This document shows positions 1 to 9,956 of a stretch of DNA of 64,000 nt, piece after piece; the first letter of the stretch is position 1; every line of letters begins with the position of its first letter. The position numbers were made by a program, and so were the translations under genes. The stretch lies in NCBI GenBank assembly GCA_036365455.1, contig JAWQUS010000010.1, positions 18,958,501-19,022,500 of the forward strand, written 5' to 3'. The notes beneath the pieces were generated by a model, which was not told the origin of the DNA, searched no databases, and saw only the letters and a program-made list of their open reading frames with translations. This DNA comes from Macrosoma leucophasiata (taxonomy: Eukaryota; Arthropoda; Insecta; Lepidoptera; Hedylidae).

Positions 1-123
1 CTATAATAGAGCCTCTTGTACGCGACAAGAATAGTCACTGGGCCTATGTAAGAATTCGCGTCGTTTCTACAAACGATCTGTGTACACTATTTCGGCGCTG
101 AGCCAGAAAAAAATCTTGTCCGC

Positions 124-342
124 TTTAAAAGGCTATTACACTGCACGGTATTCAGGGTCCGGCAGAGAGGGTGGGCGTGGCCTCGCGCCGGGTTGCCGCT
201 TATTACACTATCCGGTCCCAGTACATATACACGGGCCGCTCCGGTCGCTCTAATTAAGGTCCTTACTCCCTAAATGTTATTACACTACCCTGACCCTTGC
301 TATCGTACCCTGAATACCGTGCCGTGTAATAAGTCCTTTAGA
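124..342. mobile_element. MITE-like inverted-repeat element
   Basis: The ends form an imperfect inverted repeat of about 25-35 bp. The left arm (134-158) reads TATTACACTGCACGGTATTC and continues to AGGGT. The right arm (307-331) is its near-complement. The motif TATTACAC recurs inside in direct orientation at 201 and 278, so there are four copies including the inverted one at 324-331. No coding capacity is visible. A non-autonomous DNA transposon is the simplest reading. The superfamily is unassigned because I see no clean target duplication. Confidence 0.55.
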
Positions 343-610
343 CAAGACCCGTGACCGTTGCTGCCGTGAGGTGGGGGGCGGGGAATGGTAAAGTAAGGTG
401 GTCGATGGTCAGCCGTCAGATAGATTTTGTACCTTTATTAGTAGGTTAAAATATAATGAATGACATCGAGTTGTCTCTCACATCCTACGCACTACTGCCC
501 AAAAACAATCTTAGCGTGTACACTTTTCTATTTGCCTTGTCTTTAGTAGACACGAAATGTTTTCGTCTCTAGATCATACAAAATTCTTGTCGTGTACATA
601 AGGACTTTTT

Positions 611-899
611 ACTGGTGGTAGAGCTCCAGTGACGGACCTCGCGGGCGTAGGCACCACCGCATTACCTAATTTACTTGCCGCTAAATGGTAGTGTTCAGCA
701 CTATCGTGTTCTGGTTAGGTGGTAATGTACGGCCCTGTAATTTCCGGCACAGAGGCATAACACCTTAGGCCTCAGGAGTGGTAACGCATCTGCATTTTGG
801 TCTTGGTCTTCATGTGGGTGTCTATAGGCTGCAGTCATCACTTAACATCAATGTGAATTGCATGCTTGTTTGCCACTTCCATTACATACAAAAAAAAAG
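611..899 (+). mobile_element. Bm1-like SINE, full length
   Basis: This copy begins at the common family start (actggtggtagagctcc) and ends in attacatac plus an A-rich tail. The 5' part has a short hairpin (gagctcc/ggagctc family consensus, one mismatch here) and a GGTGG...CCACC pairing. The middle carries ccggcacagaggcataacac. The 3' part carries ggctgcagtcatcacttaac. The order of these blocks matches the silkworm Bm1 SINE from memory, but the sequence is diverged. It is non-coding and was presumably mobilised by a LINE. Confidence 0.8.
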
Positions 900-1660
900 A
901 AATTGGTCTTATCCGCAGCAGACACGGTGAAATTTCTTAGCGTATACAAGTGCTCTATGAGTTCCTCGTAAGCTCGTAGTACTAATTTGTCATTTAATAT
1001 ATGAGTCCCTTATAGTATTCATTAAATATTTATTACATAAATCAAGTGTTTTATCTTCCGAGATTCATTCATTACCCAGGATAACCGTTCACTGCCATAT
1101 AAAGCGTCATAAAATGAACGCAGCTACGTACCAAACGGGAAAAAAGTTGCGGAAATAATCCCGACGATGAAAATCTTTCGGATTGCGATCCAATTTACGC
1201 GAACCATAAATATTTTTGTTTCGCCTGTTCCATGTTTGTAAAGCGTAAACTTGCCTCATAATTTTGTCGTGTTCCGGAAAAACTTTACAAGTTGAACTGC
1301 TCTGGGTGAACTTTGTCGGAGTTTTTGTGTAACGGCACAACATCCAGGATGAATCACGCTTAGAATGGGATGTTTTGTGCAATAAAACGTATTTTTTTAC
1401 ATTTTTACCCATACAGAGGTTTGTTATAGGTAGCTATGTCGCAGAACTTTGTCGGCAATAAAGGGTTGGTCTCCGTTAATCCTCGAGTTTGAGTTGAAAG
1501 TTTCACATTGTGTACGCAGGAAATATTTCGACTTAAATTAGTCCCGAAGGCCCATAAATATTTCGAGTCAAATTGAAACGAAGTGTAAACATATTCAGAG
1601 AGTGTAAACATTTATATGACACAATGGGACAGGATTGTGTTAAACGTTTGAAAAATAATC
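900..1660. other. No recognised gene; weak internal self-similarity
   Basis: Two open minus-strand frames exist (1107-1412 and 1405-1611), but neither resembles a family I know. The stretch contains paired motifs such as ccataaatattt at about 1205 and 1553, and tttgtcg at about 1265 and 1450, which hints at an old internal duplication. I see no reason to call a gene. Confidence 0.45.
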
Positions 1661-3238
1661 TATATCTATACTTATAATAAATCTGTAGAAGTGTAAATTC
1701 TGTACATTTAAAATATTGAAAAAATAAATACCAGGGGATGTTACTAGATCGATACCGAACACAAATATGTGATTAGAAATTTTTTTGTCTGTCTGTCTGT
1801 CTCTCTGTTTGTTCAAGCATCACAGTAAAACTACCGGTCCGATTACAATGAAACTTGGTATGATTACCTTTGGCGCACAACACTGGGTACTTTTTATCCC
1901 GGAAAAATGTCTGTTTGTATGCCGACATCGGGATGATGTCGAGCGTCCGCCGTGCGTCCCGATGTCGAGCGTCTCGACGCCCAGCGTCCCGACGCCCAGA
2001 TCTCGACGCCCAGCGTCCCGACGCCCAGCGTCCCGACGCCCAGCGTCCCGACGCCCAGCGTCCCGACGCCGAGCGTCCCGACGCCGAGCGTCCCGACGCC
2101 CAGCGTCCCGACGTCCAGCGTCCCGACGCCGAGCGTTCCCACGCCGAGCGTCCCGACGCCGAGCGTTCCGACGCCGAGCGTCCCGACGCCTAGCGTCCCG
2201 ACGCCGAGCGTCCCGACGCCGAACGTCCCGACTTCCAGCGTCCCGACTCCGAGCGTCCCGACGCCCAGCGTCCCGACGCCCAGCGTCCCGACGCCGAGCG
2301 TCCCGACGTCGAGCGTCCCGACGCCGAGCGTTCCGACGTCTAGCGTACCGACGCCAAACGTCCCGACTCCGAGCGTCCCGACGCCGAGCGTCCCGACGCC
2401 CAGCGTCCCGATTCCCAGCGTCCCGACGTCGATTGTCTCGACTTCCAGCGTCTCGAAGCCCAGCGTCCTGACGCCCAGCGTCCCGAAGCCCAGCGTCCCG
2501 ACGCCCAGCGTCCTGGCGTCGATTGTCTCGACTTCCAGCGTCTCGAAGCCCAGCGTCCCGACGCCGAGCGTCCCGCCGCCCAGCGTCCCGACGCCCAGCG
2601 ACCCGACGCCCAGCGTCCCGACGCTTAGCGTCCCGACGCCCAGCGTCCCGACGCCCAGCGTCCCGACGCCCAGCGTCCCGACGCCCAGCGTCCCGACGCC
2701 CAGCGTCCCGACGCCGAGCGTCCCGACGCCTAGCGTCCCGACGCAGAGCGTCCCGACATCGAGCGTCCCGACGCCGAGCGTCCCGACGCCGAGCGTCCCG
2801 ACGCCCAGCGTCCCGACGTCCAGCGTCCCGACGCCCAATGTCGCGACGCCCACCGTCCCGACTCCCAGCGTCCCGACGCCCAGCGTCCCGACGCCCAGCG
2901 TCCCGACGCCCAGCGTCCCGACGCCCAGCGTCCCGACGCCCAGCGTCCCGACGCCCAGCGTCCCGACGCCCAGCGTCCCGACGCCCAGCGTCCCGACGCC
3001 CAGCGTCCCGACGCCGAGCGTCCCGACGTCGAGCGTCCCGACAGCGAGCGTCCCAATGTCGAGCGTCCCGACGCCCAGCGTCCCGATGCCCAGCGTCCCG
3101 ACGCCCAGAGTGCCGACGCCCAGCGTCAGCGGCAGTTTTTGTTAGACCCATAATAAACCAAAAGTTATATCCAAAAATGCTGCCCAAAGCCACTATTCCA
3201 CGCGAACGAAGTTGCGGGCACAACTAGCATAAAAATAA
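1661..3238 (+). repeat. Lepidopteran interspersed repeat hosting a minisatellite
   Basis: The left part (about 1661-1925) has tctatacttataataaatc, a (gtct)n run at 1788-1804, and a block reading accggtccgattacaatgaa. The right end (about 3131-3238) reads ccactattccacgcgaacga followed by agttgcgggcacaactagca. Elements with this start, a gtctgtctg run and a closing 'gcgggcacagctag' are very common in Lepidoptera. Here the interior is replaced or expanded by the 15-bp array. The class of the host repeat is not settled from sequence alone. Confidence 0.65.
1935..3127. repeat. 15-bp GC-rich minisatellite, about 80 units
   Basis: The unit is CAGCGTCCCGACGCC with point variants (gagcg, acgtc, cgaag). 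Because 15 is a multiple of three and no variant makes a stop, most frames stay open and give pentapeptide repeats (for example PSVPT and ASRRP on plus, GVGTL and GRRDA on minus). Those long frames are best read as artefacts. A higher-order duplication is visible: the variant block gtcgattgtctcgacttcca occurs near 2428 and again near 2518, 90 bp or six units apart. Each unit holds three CpG sites, which is striking in this AT-rich setting. Confidence 0.9.
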
Positions 3239-3372
3239 TGTTCTCCGTAAGGAATATAAACCCAATTATTTATTTGTTTAACCATAGGTAATTATTTTGG
3301 AATTTACATTGGATCGTAGTAGTCGCAACTAAATCGTAGTATTGTATATAAGTGTAAAAAATGTTATACTAT

Positions 3373-4651
3373 GGTCGGGGAAAAAGTTTCTTCGCATTTT
3401 TTAAGATAATTCAAAACATTTTTTAATATAGTTTATTTAAATTGAACTAAAGTATGTATGTACCATTTTGTTCGATAACCTTTTGCCATCTTGTAGGTAA
3501 GGACATGATCCCATTGCTATAAACATTTTGGGACTTCTCATCAAAATACCGCGACAAGTGGATTTGGCAGTCCTCTCGTGATGTTGACCTAACATTGCAT
3601 AAAGAATTCTGAAGAGACCGAAACAGGTGGAAATCTGAAGGTGCAAGGTCAGGACTATACGGCGGTTGCATTAACACCTCCCAGCCAAACTCTCTTAATT
3701 TTTGCTGAGTGCCTATAGATGTGTGAGGTCTAGCGTTATCATGATGAAACACCACACCCCTTCTGTTGATCAATCCCGGCCGCTTTCTCTCAACTTTTTG
3801 CTTTAATCTCATCAGTTGTTCGCAGTAGAGTTCAGAATCGATAGTCCTGCCTGGTGGTAATAGCTCATAATGAATAATGCCCTTCCAATCCCACCACACA
3901 CACAACATCACCTTATTGCGAGTTAACCCGGGTTTCGCCACAGTCTGTGAAGCCTGACTGGCCTTTGACCACGACCTTTTTCGCACGTTCTTGTCGTACG
4001 TGATCCACTTTTCATCACCAGTTATCAGCTTCTTCAAAAATGATTCGGTTTCATAACGTCGTAATAAAGAATCACAAATGAGTACACGGTTCATTAGGTT
4101 TCTTTCAGTGAGCTCGTGAGGTACCCAAATATCGAGCTTTTTTTTGTACCCAGCTTTTTTCAAATGCGCCAAAACTGTTTTGTGGTCAATTCTCAGTTCT
4201 TCAGCTACGTCGTAACTACTGATATGTCGATCTTGCTCCACTTTTTCAAAAAGGGCATCCATTTTATCCGTAATAGGGCGACCAGAGCGCGGTGCATCTT
4301 TGACATCAAAATTTCCGGATTGAAAACGCTTAAACCAAATTTGTGCTACTCTCACAGACACTGCACTAGGTCCATAAACATCGAAAAATTTTTTCGCGGC
4401 TTGCGTAGCATTTTTACCTTTTTTGTAGTAAAATTTAAAAATGTATCGAATTTCTTCATTAGATTCACTCATCTTGACAGTACGAAAAACAAATGAAAAT
4501 CACACATTTGCCTAATTTGAATTTGGGATTATGTTCTTTAAAATTTTAACTTTCAATGATACCAAAACCAGCCAGATACAAATACTACAGCCAAAGAGAT
4601 TTTATTACAAGTTCATACATACTATAATGCGAAAAGACTTTTTCCCCAACC
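3373..4651 (-). mobile_element. Mariner element, copy 1 (full length, 1279 bp)
   Basis: Terminal inverted repeats of about 24 bp begin GGTTGGGGAAAAAGT (right end, read on minus) and GGTCGGGGAAAAAGT (left end). A TA dinucleotide follows the right end at 4652-4653. On the left the order is TA, one extra T, then the TIR, and copy 2 shows the same. The length is normal for mariner. It carries one uninterrupted transposase frame and is the only undamaged copy of the three in this window. Confidence 0.93.
3447..4472 (-). CDS. Mariner transposase, DD34D, apparently intact
   Basis: This 341-residue protein has the expected mariner length. The N-terminal helix-turn-helix DNA-binding region covers roughly residues 5-110, with the linker motif SGRP at 63-66. 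WVPHEL lies at 116-121. The catalytic triad is visible: D153 in TGDEKW, D245 in HHDNARPH and D280 in YSPDLAPSD, with 34 residues between the last two. N-terminal wording (GKNATQAAK) and overall similarity point to the mellifera subfamily. The start ATG sits about 180 bp inside the 5' TIR, as usual. It would cut and paste DNA at TA sites in the nucleus. Nothing in the sequence prevents activity, but expression cannot be judged. Confidence 0.92.
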   Translation of the reverse strand: MSESNEEIRYIFKFYYKKGKNATQAAKKFFDVYGPSAVSVRVAQIWFKRFQSGNFDVKDAPRSGRPITDKMDALFEKVEQDRHISSYDVAEELRIDHKTVLAHLKKAGYKKKLDIWVPHELTERNLMNRVLICDSLLRRYETESFLKKLITGDEKWITYDKNVRKRSWSKASQASQTVAKPGLTRNKVMLCVWWDWKGIIHYELLPPGRTIDSELYCEQLMRLKQKVERKRPGLINRRGVVFHHDNARPHTSIGTQQKLREFGWEVLMQPPYSPDLAPSDFHLFRSLQNSLCNVRSTSREDCQIHLSRYFDEKSQNVYSNGIMSLPTRWQKVIEQNGTYIL

Positions 4652-4704
4652 TATTACTAAGAAGAAAAGCCACTTAATAACAGTAACCATCATAGAGACA
4701 TGAT

Positions 4705-4785
4705 GACCCTACTTGGGTCTCAGAGGTGACAACGCATCTGCATTTTTTGTTTTTGTCTTGACATCCATGTGAACTGCATGCTTGT
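4705..4785 (+). mobile_element. Bm1-like SINE, degenerate 3' fragment
   Basis: The segment contains gtgacaacgcatctgcattt and, after a deletion, catccatgtgaactgcatgc ttgtttg. This matches the 3' half of the SINE family with the ggctgcagtcatcac block missing. It lies about 50 bp beyond the right end of mariner copy 1. Confidence 0.6.
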
Positions 4786-5081
4786 TTGTCGTAAAATCGT
4801 ACTTCTTGTATGGGTATACAAAATCCATTATTCTTAATATGAAATGTTTAAATTAACACAAGCATACTAATTAGTACAAATGAACAAAAATGCACCAGTA
4901 AAGGAATAGTTCCCCTTCACTAATCTTGTTAGACCCCGTGTATTCGCTCAAATGGACCCCCTCCGACGGCCCGACGACAAATTCTGACGTCACTGCTGTG
5001 ACAAAAACACGCTGCGTATTTTATGCGCGTTCCAATGACGCCACTTATGACTTATTGTTAATGTTGCTAGGGTAAATTAAG
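4786..5081. other. No feature recognised
   Basis: This is AT-rich sequence with a short GC-richer patch near 4940-5010. No open frame of note is present and no repeat family was recognised. Confidence 0.5.
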
Positions 5082-5344
5082 TGGGATCTCTTATAATTAT
5101 TTTATATTATTTCGCATTAACACATGCTTGTGAAAATATTTTTAAAGAAAAATGGAAAGAAAAATTTGACTTCAGGCGAGACTCGAACTCGCGGCCTACT
5201 GGGAATCTAGCCGCTCTTCCAATTGAGCTACTGAAGTCCTGCCCGATTTGTCAAATCTTTCCTTCACATTTATTGCATTGCTTTATGGTAGCAGCAGCGC
5301 CATATATTGCCTACTATGCTAGTTAGGCAATTGGGATCTCTTAT
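5082..5344 (-). mobile_element. tRNA-containing SINE with 13-bp target duplication
   Basis: The element body is 5095-5331, flanked by perfect direct repeats TGGGATCTCTTAT at 5082-5094 and 5332-5344. Read on minus, it has about 95 bp of 5' sequence (with ggcaatatatggcgctgctg), a tRNA-like domain, then about 75 bp of tail ending gcgaaataatataaaataat. The long target duplication shows LINE-type retrotransposition. A second, rearranged copy lies at 39,077-39,287. Confidence 0.88.
5169..5237 (-). tRNA. tRNA-Tyr-like domain inside the SINE (not functional)
   Basis: On minus the 69 nt give a 7-bp acceptor stem (ACTTCAG/CTGAAGT), U8-A9, a D stem GCTC/GAGC with loop AATTGGAA, and a T arm GCGAG-TTCGAGT-CTCGC that contains the B box. 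The anticodon arm is shortened by about 5 nt relative to the copy at 39,110. The D arm and the GAGCGG...AGATTCC region resemble tRNA-Tyr, with the GTA anticodon lost. It is a retroposed tRNA relative, not a working gene. Confidence 0.7.
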
Positions 5345-5789
5345 GTTTTCTACTATTTATCTGCCAAGTTACTCTTTTATTGCCAACCATGAAGGTAATA
5401 AAAAATATTTTTTTTATCCTTGTAAAGAGAGGTAAAGACAATGCTTCGAAAGTAGGTAAGCAGATACTCTTTTAAATTAAAAAAAAAAATAATTGGTAGA
5501 TAAATATATTTAATTCATCTCATACAGTTTAGCCAGTGTTCGCAATGTAAGCTCCAAAACTTGGTTTGTTTGTTGAGGACTTCATCACAAAACATGAAAT
5601 TTGACTAAGGTTTAAGGTTTAATATACCGACAAATAATTAAAATGTTGTCTGTTTAAACCTTCGAGAGTAAATTTTTCTAAATAAAAGTGAAAACTGCAT
5701 TAAAATCCGTTGTGTGGTTTAAAAAAAGCTTAGAAACAGACAGAGGCGGAGAGCGACTTTGTTTTATAATGAAGTGATTTAAATGCCTA
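5345..5789. other. AT-rich sequence, no feature recognised
   Basis: No protein family, RNA fold or repeat terminus was recognised here. A-runs at about 5400 and 5478 are present. Confidence 0.5.
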
Positions 5790-6048
5790 GGTATTGCTCC
5801 AGTGATGGACTTTGAGGACGTAGATATCACCGCATTACCTAACTTACCTGCCGTCAAATGGTAGTGTTCAGCGCTACCATATTCCAGGTATCGACTCTAT
5901 AAATTTAGGGCATAAAAGCGGCTTATTTCGCAGATATAACAACGCATCTGCATTGAGACTTCTAGTCTCATGTTGTTATTTATAGGCTACAGTATTATCC
6001 TACTCGACGTGAACTGTATACCTGTTTACCATTTATATGACATTAAAA
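5790..6048 (+). mobile_element. Bm1-like SINE, old and degenerate
   Basis: The family order is kept (attgctccagtgatggac, caccgcattacctaacttac, atggtagtgttcagcgctac, aacgcatctgcatt, ataggctacag), but with many substitutions. The tail is reduced to acattaaaa. This divergence marks an older insertion than the copies at 611 or 45,900. Confidence 0.7.
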
Positions 6049-6520
6049 GTAGCTCTATTAACTTTATATGGCAGTCGCGCTAAAACGCCGATAACTGTTG
6101 ACGTTAACGTTCTCTAAATAGCGTCTGAAACATCGTACGTTAAACGCCTGGATATATCAGATAGTCGGCTGTGAAGAGCCAAAGCGATGCGATGCCACGA
6201 ATCGCGATAAAATCGCACCGAACTCGTCGTAAATTGACGCGAGCTATTCTGTATGGCAATGCATAACATCGCCAATCTTAAGAGCCTTATACACAAGCGG
6301 TAATTATATTATAAGAAAAAAGGCGACCTAATGCAAGTCGCACTCGTCTATGAGGGTTCCGTAGTTGCGTAGTGAACGTCGAATTGATTTTAAAAAGGTT
6401 AAAGGTATAAATCAATTTTAGGTTAATATACGCGAGATGAATCTGTAAAAATAGTTTTATTTCATTGAGTGTACCGCGCGATAGCGTAAGAACACTTCAG
6501 ATTATACAATGTATGTCATA
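6049..6520. other. No feature recognised
   Basis: Mixed-composition sequence with a run of cg-containing words at 6070-6260, but no coding, RNA or transposon signature that I can support. Confidence 0.45.
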
Positions 6521-6891
6521 CAGGGTTAATTGAAATTAGCGTATCACCTCTTGCAGGAAACCTCTCTACGCCAATCCCAACAATCTTTGTTCTACGACTT
6601 TTTAAAATTAATAGTTTTTAAAATTTAAGTTTTCTTATACAAAATATTTTATTACTACCGAACTGGAATTTACTCTGAGCGTAGGTTACGCACCTTGCAG
6701 CAAAATATCACCACGAGCAGCGGGACGAGAGGCTGCGTTGGCTTGCGGCTCTTTTGAACGTTTGAAAAGATTTAAAAAAATTTTTTTTTGGCTTATTTAT
6801 TGATTTGCTAAGAGCCATAGAACAAATGTTGTTGGAATTGATGTGGAGCAGCTGCCTGCAAGAGTTGATGCGCTAATTTAAATTAACCCTG
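6521..6891. mobile_element. TA-flanked MITE (Tc1/mariner-type), 371 bp
   Basis: Both ends start CAGGGTTAATT and continue as an imperfect inverted repeat of about 70 bp that includes ctcttgcagg. TA dinucleotides flank it at 6519-6520 and 6892-6893. There is no open frame. The TA duplication and TIR suggest a Tc1/mariner-superfamily non-autonomous element. The interior holds a GC-rich patch (gcagcgggacgagaggctgc) and an A/T run. Confidence 0.75.
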
Positions 6892-8018
6892 TATATCCGC
6901 TAGTGTGATAAGGCTCTTAGAACACCCTGGATGGAAAGAATGCTGGCGGCTAATCAAAAGGAACGCTTTCTTGTGGTGGTACACATACGTTGAATATGTT
7001 TTAGATTAGGTACATATTAAAGGTGTGTAAGTGGAGAATATGTTGTGTTTGAGTTAATTTTAATTATGTACTTTTTTGTTACAGGGTTTCGGAGCTATAG
7101 TGATAGTACTTATAGGTAAGTTAGCGAATTAGCGATACCACAAATTAATTTTTTACCATATTTTTAGTTGCCCTGCGTATTGTTTATTGAAAAATTCGAC
7201 TAACGATCAAGTGGCAAATAACACCAGAGAGCAATTCGTTTTCAAGAACTCCAACACAGATTTTACGTCAAAAATATGTCATGTTTAAAAAGTCATTGAA
7301 ACTCTTTAAATATACCTTTTCTAAATGAACCTGAAAATACCGAGTTAGTCCCACTTGAGTGCGAAAAAATTAATAAGACAAGCCACTGAAGCGAGTAGGT
7401 ACTTCTTAGTTCTCTTATCAAAATAATATCAAATGCAATTACACTCGATAATTACTTAATTAAAAAATGTTATGATTCTCTATATCTAATAAGATTCCTA
7501 TAAAATATTAATGCGCCAGTGGCTCGAGAAAAATGAGACATTATCACAGTTCGAAATGACTTACGGATTGTATAGCGTCAACAAGTCAACATAAAATGAA
7601 GCCGAGAACAATAAAAACATTTAACGTCCACTAAAAGGAAAATGTAGCATGTGTTTCGGGAATCGCATCTCGACTTCGCGGGGTGAATCATTTGCAATTA
7701 TTGGGGTGGCAGGGTGTTCACCCCGGATTAAAATTAAAATTCCTAATGTTACGTCCAGATAATAAATGATCCGAAATTTGAATATGGAACCGAAGCCGTT
7801 GAACTTTGCGATATTTTTGTTGGGATTATGATCTGTTTGAAATGAAAGTATTTAAGTCGAATTGTATTCAAGCATGTAGTAGGTATGTTTTTCTCATTAC
7901 TTAAGACTTATATATTATACCAACTTTTTGCTGTTTGATGAATGGTACGTATAGGTATGTACAGGTACGGCAAATTGTAATTTTTATACGAAAAAAAAAT
8001 TACAATCTATATAAATTT
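6892..8018. other. Unique-looking non-coding sequence
   Basis: Apart from the candidate exon at 7085-7115 I see no gene. It is AT-rich throughout. Confidence 0.45.
7085..7115 (+). other. Candidate 31-nt exon with strong splice signals
   Basis: A pyrimidine-rich tract ending cttttttgttacag precedes it and the consensus donor GTAAGT follows directly (7116-7121). In the first frame it reads GFGAIVIVLI, which would suit part of a membrane segment. This is signal-based inference only. No flanking exon was found to join to it and no transcript evidence is available. Confidence 0.3.
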
Positions 8019-8290
8019 AAAATAATCAATTGCTGTTCGTTAGTCTCGCTAAAGCTCGAGAACGGTTTGTACCGATTGGGCTAATTTTGGTTTGGAATGG
8101 TTTTTGGAAGTCCAGGTAAAGTTTAAAAGGTAAGAAAATATGAAGATATTGAAGGGGAATAGTAAAAAATACAATTTCATTTTCCCATACAAATAGTCCG
8201 TATCTATCAAACATTTGACACATTATTTCATTCTGAGGCAATACGAAGTTTGCCGGTTAGAGCTAGTACAAAATATCATACACCAAAAAT
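8019..8290 (+). repeat. Lepidopteran repeat (ctcgagaacgg type)
   Basis: The sequence attgctgttcgttagtctcg, followed by a ctcgagaacgg...accgatt block and ggaagtccagg, matches in wording a repeat that is widespread in moths and butterflies. Its family class is not certain to me. It has no coding potential. Confidence 0.5.
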
Positions 8291-9192
8291 TGAATAAAAT
8301 AAACAAAATGAACAAAAAGATTTAGAGGCGCTTATAGCTTCCCATTATCTTTCTCACGTGTTCTCGCAGAACTGTGCGAGTGATTACAGCTGAGAGCTAA
8401 AGCTCATAGCTTAGTATAATCAGGCTTTAGCCTGAGCTCAGTTTGAGCAGTGAGACGTTTTAGGCTGTTTTTTTTGTGAAAGTAAACATGTACATATAAC
8501 AAAATTTCGGGTTGAGTGCTTAGGTATGTTAAAAAATTATTTATGCAAAGATGTTAAAAGAGTTAATTTGACAATACAGATACACGCTTTTCTATGAAAT
8601 CTGCTTTAATCATTGAAAGTAAGTGGAGCCTATGCACGTGTTTACAGACGTGATTATACAACAAAATCGACATGACTGCTGTATTCCGTGTAATATAGAC
8701 TACTGAACACGAACACGACTGATGTAAAACTTCTTTAGCTCCATCTCTTTCTATTTTCACTAACTCATTTCTCCCTCTTAATTTGCGTTCTCCTCACTCG
8801 ATCACAATTTCGGCCACGTCACGCATTCATCAGAATTACCAGGTTACTCCCCAAGTCAAGCGTGCGGAAGTTTTACTTCAAAAACTCGTAATGCAGGTAA
8901 AATTTAAGTAACGATTTTTTTTCAAAATTTTACTATTCTCGCGTTGGATCACATGCATCTCGATAATTACTTACTACGGCGTGAGGTCGTGACGGGCGGG
9001 GATGGCAATATGGCGTCTAATTGCTGTGATTCACAACTTGCAACCGAGCGTGGAGACGGTCGACTTGATTGATTATTATTGTTGGCGAGCGATATGGAAA
9101 TCACTTAGCGCGAACGCATGGCAGTGGCTGCCATTAACCGGTCCAATGTTTTACCGTTTTTTATAATCGGGTTAATACGTTGATTAATGCAT
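8291..9192. other. No gene recognised
   Basis: Short internal complementarity occurs at 8385-8440 (agctgagagctaaagctcat and gctttagcctgagctca). No protein family is recognised on either strand. Confidence 0.45.
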
Positions 9193-9480
9193 TTTTATAT
9201 TACGAAAAGGCAAACAAGCAGTTCACATAGATGTTAAGTGATGACTGCAGCGTATAGATAGACATCTACACAAAAACCAGAGGTCTAAATGCAAATGCGT
9301 GCGTTGCCAATCCCGATTTGATACCTTAGTTGTTCTCTGTGATAGTTATTACGAGGCCATACATTACCATCTAAGCGGAACACGATAGAGTTGAACACCA
9401 CCATTTGACGGCGGATAAATTAGGTAACGCGGTGGTGCCTACGCCCTCTAGCTCCTACATTAGAACTCTACCACCAGTAA
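9193..9480 (-). mobile_element. Bm1-like SINE, older subfamily
   Basis: Read on minus it starts at ttactggtggtagagttct and runs to the family 3' end near 9200, with a poor A tail. Diagnostic differences from the common copies include ctctgtgatagttattacga in place of the ccggaaattacaggg block. The same variant is seen at 12,200, 31,630 and 38,520, so two subfamilies coexist. It lies head to head with the next SINE. Confidence 0.8.
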
Positions 9481-9509
9481 ATCAATAATAACGAGTAATT
9501 TTTACTTTA

Positions 9510-9777
9510 CTTGTGGTAGAACTCCAGAGACGGAGCTCGCGGGCGTAGGCACCACCGCATTACCTAATATACTTGCCGCTAAATGGTAGTGTGTGTCGTA
9601 ATGTACGGCCCTGTAATTTCCGGCACAGAGGCATAACACCTTAGGCCTCAGAAGTGGTAACGCATCTGCATTTTTACCTCCGGTCTTTGTGTGGGTGTCT
9701 AGGCTAGGCTGCAGTGATCACTTAACATCAATGTGAACTGCATGCTAGTTTGTCACTTTCATAACATAAAAAAAATA
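9510..9777 (+). mobile_element. Bm1-like SINE with internal deletion
   Basis: Starts at cttgtggtagaactccag and ends in cataacataaaaaaaa. About 25 bp are missing between ggtagtgt and gtcgtaatgtacgg compared with other copies. Its 5' end faces the 5' end of the minus-strand copy 30 bp away. Confidence 0.82.
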
Positions 9778-9956
9778 AGTAATATTAATTTCTCATGTTT
9801 AGTGTGCGCCACAAATCCATTTCTATTCTTTCTTTCAGAATCGCCAACGAGTAAATTGGTCTATTCCAGTTGGGTATCTTCTAATACGTTCTAAGTTTTG
9901 TAAGTTGGTACTTAATTGAGTATATTGAAACTCTTCAAGTAACTCATTTTGAATAT

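Noticed and set aside
1785..3223. Very long overlapping open frames (up to 467 codons) with pentapeptide repeats
   Set aside because: They arise because the 15-bp unit is divisible by three and lacks stops in most frames. No start context, signal or non-repetitive domain supports a protein.
4116..4496. Plus-strand frame opposite the mariner transposase
   Set aside because: It is the mirror of the coding strand and has no motif. The same shadow appears in the other mariner copies at 10,705-11,028 and 15,988-16,287.
5169..5237. Functional tRNA gene
   Set aside because: Although the arms fold, the anticodon loop is damaged. The sequence sits inside a retroposon with a target duplication, and a second dispersed copy exists.
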